Below are positions 58,775 to 64,000 of a stretch of 64,000 nucleotides of DNA, piece after piece; position 1 is the stretch's first letter, and each line of letters starts with the position of its first letter. The stretch lies in NCBI GenBank assembly GCA_024305405.1, contig JAKNDB010000108.1, positions 946,001-1,010,000 of the forward strand. Direction: 5' to 3'. A model generated the notes under the pieces. It was given only the letters and a program-made list of their open reading frames with translations. It was not told the origin of the DNA and searched no databases. This stretch comes from Dirofilaria immitis (Eukaryota > Nematoda > Chromadorea > Rhabditida > Onchocercidae). A program made the position numbers and the translations under genes.

Positions 58775-61030
58775 AAGTTTATTGATATATTTGAAAAGAA
58801 AAAAAAGAAATTAAAAAATTCAATTAATAAATGAATGAAATGAAAGAAATGATATAAAAAAATCATTGCTAATTTTTATTCAGTATTAATTGATCATAAA
58901 ATGAACAATTTCAAACTCTTTAAATCGATCAATTTTATTCATTTCTCGATCAATTTCTTTCATAAATTTATTTGATTGAAAATTTCCAAAAATTGAATAA
59001 TTTAAAATTAAACAAAAAAAAAAATAGGAAATTAAAATAAACGACATACCTTAAAAATCCAATAAACTCGAGCCGGTGGATTTGATTCAGGTGGTGTACA
59101 ATTTCGTTGATATGGATCACCCAAATCAACACGTATAATTTCTGGTTCAGCTTTTGGAAAATACCGTATCCCTGATATTTTTTAATTATTTAATTGTATA
59201 AAAAAAAAACATTATAGATAAAATCAAATATGAATAAACAAATTAATAAATCTTTTAATTCTTAATTTTCTTCATTTGATAATCCTTTAAAAATAAACAA
59301 ATAAATAAATAAATAAACAAACAAATAAACAAAAATTGTTGAAAATTAATTTTATAACAATTTCTTTAAAATTATCAGTAATAATTTATAAATTTAGGAT
59401 AATTTGATAAATCTGAAAAGAGTCAAAAAATTTCTAACACAGACAATCTCCGCTTTGACGATTAATAAATGATCAGCTATCATATCATTTTACTAAATTG
59501 AAAATGTTCAGATTTTATAACTAATAAACTTTTTTTTTCCTATCGATTAAATTATAATAATAAACATTTATCAATCATTTATCAAATTATCAGTAACTAC
59601 TGAAATAAGTAAAGTTTCAAAAACAAAAAAATAAAGGAAAAATTAAGCAAGCAATGAAATTTATCTGCAAAATTTTTAACCATTAATATGATAATAAATG
59701 ATTTTTTAAAAAAAAATAATACTAACATGTTTGCTTAAGTGTAATCTTTTCAGAGACAGCAGTACCATTATCATTTGTTGCTTCACACTGATAAACACCT
59801 TCATCAGCAGCAGTTAATTTTGAAAAAACAAATGATCCTTCACTTGGACGTTGAGCGATTCGATCCGAATACAATGCTAAATTGAACGGTTTACCGTTCT
59901 TTTTCCATTTATATCTAGAAATTAAAAAAATTTTTTTTGAATTTTAGTAAATTCAAATTTTTAACTTATCTTCTATGACCTTTTACAAATATTTTCTCAA
60001 ACTCTTCTCCGTTATGCGCTAAAAATTGACCTTTATAAATATTTTCTCAAACTCTATTCGTTATGCGCTAAAATTGACCTTTATAAATATTTTCTCAAAC
60101 TCTATTCGTTATGCGCTAAAAATTGACCTTTTATAAATATTTTCTCAAACTCTTCTCCGTTATGCGCTAAAAATTGACCTTTTACAAATCTCGATGAATA
60201 TTGATATTTAATTTAAGTATTTTAGTATGCGTTAGTAATAGATACGACAACGTGATATGATATTTGCCTATCATTAATTATATATACGTCAAAAGTGTGA
60301 ACTACGTGATATATTTATTTATCATTAAACATATATACATTAGAATTTTAGCGTATTTTAAATGTATGAGTGTGCTGATATATTTATCAGTTAATCAGTC
60401 GTATGTATGCTATATCCTATATATACGTCAACATTTTAGTACACGTTAATTGTATGATTATGCTGATATATTTATTAATTTTAACTGTAAATATGGTTAA
60501 ATTTTTCACGTCAAAAACGTGAAAATTTTTAATCTTACAGCATTTAAGTTAGAAATATTTCAAAAATTTAAATATTTAAAATAATACCCAGGAGATGGAT
60601 TACCATCAGCAATACATCTTAATGTTCGTTCTTTTAAATAATCTAAATTATGGCCATTTGAAGCCTGAGTTGATTCTAACGTAAAATAAATAGTAGGATC
60701 GTTTGGCTCGTGAATGAAATGTGGTGGTGTTGGTATTGTTGACCAATCAATAATGTTACATTTTACTGAAAAATAAACAAAGTAAACAAACAAACAAATA
60801 AACAAAAATTATTGCAATATTTATTGAAAACTAATTTTTCCTTTCTTTTCTTTTTTCTCTTTTTTTCACACTATCTTTAATAGGTATTTAATAATTTGCT
60901 CTACCTGAAATATTTAAAACATTTCGAGAAGATTCGAATCCAAAAAAAAAAAAAAAAAGTCAAACTTACCACAGCAAACTAGTACGAAGATCGATAACCT
61001 ATAACGTAATAATTTTGTTGTTAATGTCAT
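27559..61030 (-). CDS. sax-7: L1CAM/neuroglian-family adhesion molecule SAX-7 (complete, 27 exons)
   Basis: Exons in coding order: 61030-60970, 60765-60588, 59914-59727, 59171-59050, 42355-42212, 40589-40474, 38269-38085, 37822-37697, 37428-37255, 37013-36825, 36643-36554, 36172-36042, 35667-35508, 35045-34925, 34753-34607, 34518-34303, 34165-34058, 33981-33793, 33710-33621, 33458-33254, 32954-32768, 32673-32522, 29824-29654, 28710-28573, 28323-28125, 27854-27739 and 27638-27559. All phases agree if exon 15 regains one base (run 34688-34690), giving about 1327 residues. Order: signal peptide, six Ig domains (about 50-621), five FN3 domains (622-1195), one transmembrane helix, cytoplasmic tail of about 100 residues. 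The tail has juxtamembrane [10 protein letters not shown], ankyrin-binding SFIGQYV and a C-terminal STFV PDZ ligand. These tail motifs identify SAX-7, which keeps neurons and axons in place through homophilic adhesion and the ankyrin-spectrin cytoskeleton. The middle of Ig2 seems incomplete, so one small exon is probably unlocated. Confidence 0.95.
28786..28808 (-). other. Exon-like 23-base segment in sax-7 intron 23
   Basis: CTTGGCAG / GTAATC flank 23 bases that could read VVHVLPGK, resembling the FN3-5 beta strand encoded by exon 24. Its length is not a multiple of three, so including it would break the frame. It is more likely chance or a decayed exon. Confidence 0.2.
29825..32521 (-). other. 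sax-7 intron 22 (2.7 kb)
   Basis: No coding sequence recognised. It includes a TA-rich tract (30672-30745), an ATT-ACT hexanucleotide-like run (30845-30895) and a moderately complex block (30480-30670) without exon features. Confidence 0.6.
30845..30895. repeat. (TACTAT)n / (TAC)n microsatellite in sax-7 intron 22
   Basis: The plus strand repeats TTACTA about six times and then runs into TAC trinucleotides and CAACTA. The Leu-rich ORF across it is a repeat artefact. Confidence 0.85.
34303..38269 (-). other. sax-7: sax-7 exons 7-16: Ig3 to Ig6 and FN3-1
   Basis: The Ig signatures run in order: IWRFNG...EGLYEC (Ig3), FDCGAYGKP...[12 protein letters not shown] (Ig4), [15 protein letters not shown]...[12 protein letters not shown] (Ig5) and LPCEAEHDE...YEWLVNGK...[10 protein letters not shown] (Ig6). 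FN3-1 begins [10 protein letters not shown] and ends [20 protein letters not shown]. In Ig4 the usual core Trp is Phe (VISFFKNG). Exon 15 (34753-34607) is interrupted by an apparent one-base deletion after WLTHPHPA, and adding one T on the coding strand gives [10 protein letters not shown] and the right phase. Confidence 0.92.
38270..40473 (-). other. sax-7 intron 6 (2.2 kb)
   Basis: AT-rich with A-rich runs and a short GAGAGA tract (about 39363-39378). No exon, RNA gene or alternative promoter could be recognised. Confidence 0.55.
40474..42355 (-). other. sax-7: sax-7 exons 5-6: second half of Ig2 and start of Ig3
   Basis: Exon 5 (42355-42212, phase 0-0) encodes [13 protein letters not shown]...[19 protein letters not shown], the E to G strands of Ig2. 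Exon 6 (40589-40474) encodes the linker and first strand of Ig3 (PPSEQYV, LHCFFSGY). In C. elegans a short SAX-7 isoform lacks Ig1-2. Its first exon would have to lie in one of the introns here (42211-40590 or 40473-38270), but I could not identify a signal-peptide exon. Confidence 0.88.
43233..43344. repeat. Purine-rich GA tract
   Basis: A long A/G-only stretch ending in (GAGAGA). The two overlapping Ser/Phe/Leu minus-strand ORFs of about 150 codons (43021-43514) are artefacts of this and of flanking poly(A). Confidence 0.8.
43571..43780. repeat. 27-bp tandem repeat, about eight copies
   Basis: The unit is approximately GTTATAAAGGAATAAATTAT plus ATTTTAA. Copies alternate between AAAGGAATAAA and AAAATAATAAA, hinting at a two-unit superstructure. 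Confidence 0.8.
44005..44080. repeat. (CA)n microsatellite
   Basis: Imperfect CA repeat with ACATACACA interruptions, immediately before the GC-rich island. Confidence 0.85.
44081..44240. promoter_or_regulatory. CpG-containing island with 36-bp-spaced direct repeats in sax-7 intron 4
   Basis: In an otherwise CpG-poor intron this 160-base block has about nine CpGs. CATGTACTATTATGACTGTG with ACGTCG (from 44115) recurs in shortened form at 44151 as CATGTACTATGATTGTGCCG. The TGACGTCG at 44133-44140 is one base from a perfect CREB site (TGACGTCA). It could be an intronic enhancer or internal promoter. No coding potential with splice sites is seen. Confidence 0.4.
44249..44412. repeat. CAG/CTG/AGT trinucleotide tract
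   Basis: (CAA)n turns into (CAG)n, CTGCAG palindromes, then AGT/AGC triplets. All three frames on both strands are open for long stretches because of the repeat (poly-Gln, poly-Ser, poly-Leu, Ala/Thr), and no gene is supported. Confidence 0.85.
45178..45203. repeat. (TA)n microsatellite
   Basis: A TA run in sax-7 intron 4, flanked by ATACGTATACGTG. Confidence 0.85.
46181..46307. repeat. (ATC)n trinucleotide microsatellite
   Basis: ATC/ATT/CTC triplets for about 127 bases. This gives open frames of poly-Ser/Leu on the plus strand and poly-Asp or poly-Met on the minus strand, all repeat artefacts. Confidence 0.9.
46361..46406. repeat. (CT)n microsatellite
   Basis: CT dinucleotide run with short CCC and TTT interruptions. 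Confidence 0.9.
46652..46738. repeat. (GA)n microsatellite
   Basis: About 20 uninterrupted GA units are followed by GA/GGAAAG purine sequence. Together with 46361-46406 it forms an inverted CT/GA pair about 250 bases apart that could fold in the transcript. Confidence 0.9.
47167..47233. repeat. GA-rich purine tract
   Basis: GAGAGA with AAGAG and GTGAG interruptions in sax-7 intron 4. Confidence 0.8.
47348..47373. repeat. (ATTA)n tetranucleotide repeat
   Basis: Six to seven ATTA units. Confidence 0.85.
47490..48192. repeat. 57-bp minisatellite, about twelve copies
   Basis: The unit begins AACATTAAACGTAACAGGTA and ends GATAAGTTTATAAACAT, 57 bases in the complete copies. Since 57 is a multiple of three, the minus strand stays open for 168 codons as a 19-residue repeat (core [12 protein letters not shown]). 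Some units lack the AACATTAAAC part (near 47797 and 48078), and edge units are more diverged. It lies inside sax-7 intron 4 in sense orientation to that ORF, but has no start context, signal or homology that would make it a gene. Confidence 0.92.
48916..49765. repeat. 96/97-bp minisatellite with three-unit higher-order structure
   Basis: Units begin at AATTCGAATT at 48983, 49079, 49176, 49272, 49368, 49465, 49561, 49657 and 49754. The lengths are 96, then 97-96-96, 97-96-96 and 97. The 97-base units share AATTAAAATTTTATAG; the first two have CATTTTCAATAAA, the last CATTTCCAATAAA. The following units share GATTAAATATTATAG with TTCAATCC, then TTTAATCC. Copies three units (289 bases) apart are therefore more alike than neighbours. 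A diverged partial unit precedes the array. Confidence 0.93.
49975..49994. repeat. (GGA)n tract
   Basis: AGGAGGAGGAGGAGGAGG inside a purine-rich stretch (49850-50000). Confidence 0.7.
50175..50207. repeat. (GA)n microsatellite
   Basis: GAGAGAGA run within the purine-rich block 50080-50210. Confidence 0.85.
51686..52058. repeat. 195-bp direct tandem duplication
   Basis: AATCAATAAATTGATAAACA at 51708 recurs at 51903, and the copies stay nearly identical through TAGCATGCATGCGATGTTAT to TCAGCATTTTG (51858 and 52053). Only a few point changes separate them, so the duplication is recent. Each copy contains the palindrome GCATGCATGC. Confidence 0.9.
52401..52472. repeat. 36-bp direct duplication
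   Basis: TTCATAATATTTTATCAAAT followed by CGAAYGATCA occurs twice in tandem, one base apart in sequence. Confidence 0.85.
53101..53128. repeat. Poly(A) run of about 27 bases
   Basis: The longest A homopolymer in the window. 52680-53420 around it is mostly A-runs, without retroelement hallmarks next to it. Confidence 0.8.
55085..55440. repeat. Tandemly duplicated block with GCCTAGTAAAG motifs
   Basis: Two copies of about 150-160 bases share CTATATGTTCATATGTAAGC, GGAAATTGAAAA repeats, GGATAAAAAA, GCTTTTCTATAGCTGCT and TATGCCTAGTAAAGC. The upstream half also has extra GCCTAGTAAAG and (TA)n pieces. Confidence 0.8.
55883..55932. repeat. (CTTT)n-(CT)n microsatellite
   Basis: TTTC units turn into about ten CT units, then CCCTCTCCC. 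The ORF across it is an artefact. Confidence 0.85.
58175..58219 (-). other. sax-7: Candidate missing sax-7 microexon (45 bases)
   Basis: This segment is followed by the strong donor ACG|GTAAGA and preceded by a poor acceptor (GAAAG). It is in phase 0-0 as required, and would insert [15 protein letters not shown] between WIFK and GTIYF. The start (D..G..L..I) matches the C'-strand pattern of L1-family Ig2, but the end does not give the usual R-I/V-S/T D-strand. It is offered only as a candidate. Confidence 0.3.
58728..58771. repeat. (TA)n-(GA)n compound microsatellite
   Basis: TATATATATA followed by CAGAGAGAGA for about 28 bases in sax-7 intron 4. Confidence 0.85.
59977..60188. repeat. 48-51-bp tandem repeat, four copies, in sax-7 intron 2
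   Basis: Units run from GACCTTTTACAAATATTTTC to TTATGCGCTAAAAATT. Outer copies have CTTCTCCGTTATG and inner copies CTATTCGTTATG, so the inner pair probably arose by a second duplication. Confidence 0.88.
60235..60480. repeat. Diverged repeat of about 75 bp in sax-7 intron 2
   Basis: Three loose copies are marked by GTGATATATTTAT / GCTGATATATTTAT and TATATATACGTCAA. They are too diverged for an exact unit. Confidence 0.5.
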
Positions 61031-61036
61031 CACGGC

Positions 61037-64000
61037 CTGAAAAAAAAAAGAAAAGAAATTATTTCCGTCATTTACGTTAAATACGCTTATTTGAGCATTG
61101 GTAACGTCATAAACGTCAATACTAAAAACATATATGCAAAAATTTAGAATTTTTGATAGATAAAAAGTATTACAATATTAAATATATGGACTAATTAATT
61201 TATTATTAAAATATCAGCTAATTAATCTTATCAAATACAAGAAAAAACTTTATGAAATAATTGCATAACAATTTTACAAAAAACATTTAAATTGATTAAT
61301 TAAAAACTTTTAAATAAATTAAACAAACAAAACAATTAACGATAAATAAACAAATAAACAAATATGAACAAAGAAAAAAACAAAAACAAGAACAAAATAT
61401 TTATGAGAAAATTATCATTTCAATTTATCAATTTATCAATATATGATTATCAATATTTTAAAATTTAAGCTTTAGAGATAATTAAAATAAACGAGTAGCT
61501 TTTTTTTTGCTTATCAATCAATAAATAAATTCGAACAGAAAATAATCTTTTTTCGGATAGAAATTTTCTAGAAAATTCAAATCCTAAAAATTATTAATTA
61601 TTTCAACGAAATAAAAATATGCAAAATTATCATTTATCCATTTATCAAATTTTAATAGAATTAAAAACAAAAAAATTTCAAATTTTACAATCAATGATAC
61701 AAATATTTATTTCAATTATTCAAAGTATATCAAAATTTATCAATTATATCACAATGCTGATAGAATTAGGGAATGATATTCGAAATTTAAAATTAATAAT
61801 TTAAATACCTATTTCAGATATTAAAAGAAATGGTATTGAAATTATTAGTAATCAATTACAATTATACTCGTGAAATTATCAAATCTATCAAAATTTTAAT
61901 AGAATTAAAGAAATGGAAAAATTCGAAATTTAAAAATAATAATTTAAATATTCATTTCAAATATTAAAAGAAATGGAATTGAAATTAAATAAATTATTAT
62001 CAATCATTGTTACTCATATCCATACAATGATCAAACAAATCAAACATTTATGAAAATATCTATAAAGAGATCAATTCCATAATCCAAAATGCTCTTCCAT
62101 ATCAATATTTTTCCCTCTTTGATCATTTCTCTCTCTCTCTCTCTCTGTTTTTAAATATCTTTAGTCAAATATCAAGAATAAGAAAAGAAAAAAATCAGGT
62201 AAGTAAATTAGTTAAGTAGTGCGTAAAATTCTCGAATTAATGATAAAGTTCTCGAATTAGTGATTAAATTTTTTTCAATTGAAATGAAATATCAAATTTG
62301 AAATGAAATAATTGGAAATCACTTTTTTTTATTATACTAATTTAATTGTTATAAGAAAGGAAATGAAAAAAGGGAAGTGATTATATCATTGCAATCAAAT
62401 TATATTCTTTCATTAATTAACTTTTTTTTATTGCAAAATTAATTTGAATTAAATTAGGTTTCGAAATTCATTCGATAAGTTTTTATCATCTATGATAGAA
62501 TATGCATGGATTAATTAATGATATAAACATTTTAATCAGCAAGAATTGTTGAATTATGATTAGATGATGATTTGTGATTTTTAATTTAAAATTCAAAAAT
62601 TTTTTAATAGAAACAATACATTATTAATGATTTGATAAACTATTTTTTTTTGATTGATTGAATGAACGTGTCTGATAAAATTAATCAAGCAAATCGATTA
62701 AACTGATATGTATGATGATTTTTTTTTGAAATCTAAAGAAAAAAAAGAAAACTAAAATTTGAAACAAACGAATAGAGGTGGTTAGAGCAATTGATAACAA
62801 ATTAATCAAAAATATCATAATTAATTATTCGTTTATCAATTAATACCTTTCTTCTAGAAGATAAAATCTACTTAATAGGAATTAAAATAAATTGCTGAAA
62901 AAGTTTTTAAATTCCAATTAATTTTCAATTTATGCTTTTTGAAATTGATTATATAAAATAAAATTATAAATTTTAGCTATGCATGAAATTTCGTTGTAAA
63001 TAATATTTCTATTAAAATATTTATACCATAAAATATATAAATGAAAATATATATATGTCACGACAATTGATCGAAATAATTAATTTCCAATGAATAATTT
63101 CAGATATCAATTTTTTTGTTCCAATAATTAAATAAACTTTTTATAAAATTAATTGAAAATTTAATTTTAAAATTTTATTTTTGAAATATATATTTACATC
63201 ATAACTTAATATATATTCTAATTGTTATATTTTAAATTTAATCGATAAAATAAGTACAAAAATTATATTAACTATATTAGGTTAATTATACAAATATTTA
63301 AAATTATATTAATTATATAAAATATTTAAAATATAAATTTTAACTAAAAAATTAAATTTAAATTGTCGCTTAAAAATTGCTTAAATGGGCAGCCAAAAAG
63401 AAATGAAATAATTTGTAATTTAATTAAATTTATATTTTTAACTCAAATAAATAATAAATGTCAAAAAAGATTGATCTAACGATTTTATTAAAATTAAAAT
63501 TCGTTTTTCTTTTTATTAAACATAATTTTTTTTTTTGATATTTTGAAAGAATTTGCCATTTCGAGAATTTATCGATCGCTTTTTCTGATATTTAAGTTAA
63601 AATTTTGTTAACGAAAAAAAGAAATTACTTTCTTTTTAAATATAAATATTTTTAAAAAAATAATTTAAATTTTAAAAATTTAACATTTTCTTTTGATTAT
63701 GATAAACTGACAAAATATCATAATTGGAAATGAAATAATTGAAAAATACTGCAATTTAATAATTACCTCATTGTTAAATAATTAATTAAAATACTTAAAT
63801 TTTTTTTTTAAATAAAATAATTCAATATTTTCGCTTTGATATTTATTCGTCGATTAATAATTACCTCATTTGATTAATTATTACGTGACTACCTATTTTT
63901 TGATTAAATTATTTCACGATTTTTGTTTAAAATTTGATCGATAAAATGAGATAATTCGATTTTGACTAATTACTTCAAAATTACCTATATTGGTTAATTT
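61037..64000. other. Upstream flank of sax-7, no gene recognised
   Basis: AT-rich sequence with poly(A/T) runs, a (CT)n tract (62129-62147) and a small direct duplication (AAAATTCTCGAATTA / AAGTTCTCGAATTA, about 62224-62262). The sax-7 promoter and any outron should lie here. No ORF has coding character. Confidence 0.5.

Larger units (their letters stand above)
42356..59049 (-). other. sax-7 intron 4, 16.7 kb, repeat-rich
   Basis: The intron interrupts Ig2 between WIFK and GTIYF. It has no nested gene that I can recognise. Instead it has microsatellites, several minisatellites and local duplications, listed separately. It probably hides one small exon, because roughly 15-25 residues of Ig2 are missing from the joined product. 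Confidence 0.8.
59050..61036 (-). other. sax-7: sax-7 exons 1-4: 5' end, signal peptide, Ig1 and first half of Ig2
   Basis: TTTTTTCAG ends at 61037, only six bases before the ATG (61030), as expected for a spliced-leader acceptor. Exon 1 encodes a basic N-terminus and hydrophobic LSIFVLVCC (signal peptide). Exons 2 and 3 encode Ig1 ([31 protein letters not shown]). Exon 4 encodes the start of Ig2 ([19 protein letters not shown]) and ends after WIFK at a consensus donor, in phase 0. Confidence 0.92.

Overview
The window looks like nuclear DNA from a parasitic-type nematode, most probably clade III (filarial or spirurid). The evidence is an extremely AT-rich background, homopolymers and microsatellites everywhere, many introns with TTTTCAG-like acceptors, acceptors placed only 6-18 bases before start codons (as expected for spliced-leader trans-splicing), and nematode-type orthologues. 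The species cannot be fixed from the sequence alone. There are no bacterial, viral or transposon genes, no rRNA, no convincing tRNA and no CRISPR.

Layout. (1) 545-1812, plus strand: the 3' end of a gene for a type I membrane protein with tenascin/teneurin-style EGF repeats. (2) 5391-2860, minus strand: a complete MAP kinase kinase of the MKK4 class, tail to tail with gene 1. (3) 6503-7006, plus strand: a complete two-exon dph-3 (KTI11) gene, divergent from mkk-4 across about 1.1 kb. (4) About 7.0-17.8 kb: an AT-rich gene desert with microsatellites and dense TTATCA/TGATAA motifs. (5) 17874-22815, plus strand: an eight-exon gene for a secreted protein with two von Willebrand A domains. (6) 61030-27559, minus strand: a complete 27-exon sax-7 (L1CAM/neuroglian family) gene covering half the window. 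Its signal peptide, six Ig domains, five FN3 domains, transmembrane segment, ankyrin-binding FIGQY motif and C-terminal PDZ ligand can all be read. A 16.7 kb intron splits Ig2 and holds most of the satellite repeats. (7) 61.04-64 kb: AT-rich sequence upstream of sax-7 with no gene seen.

The genes are not an operon. dph-3 acts in diphthamide and tRNA-wobble modification. MKK4 kinases feed JNK/p38-type cascades, which in C. elegans include axon regeneration signalling. SAX-7 maintains neuronal position. The EGF and vWA proteins are probably extracellular or surface proteins.

Two cross-cutting observations stand out. First, the coding exons need seven single-base frame corrections. Each is explained by one missing base in a homopolymer, and each repairs both the protein and the intron phase, which points to assembly errors rather than pseudogenes. 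Second, the large sax-7 intron carries a minisatellite with a clear three-unit higher-order repeat (97+96+96 bp) beside a 57-bp minisatellite that stays open as an artefactual ORF. I found no new multi-gene system. The most distinctive items are the sax-7 architecture, the repeat organisation and the error signature.
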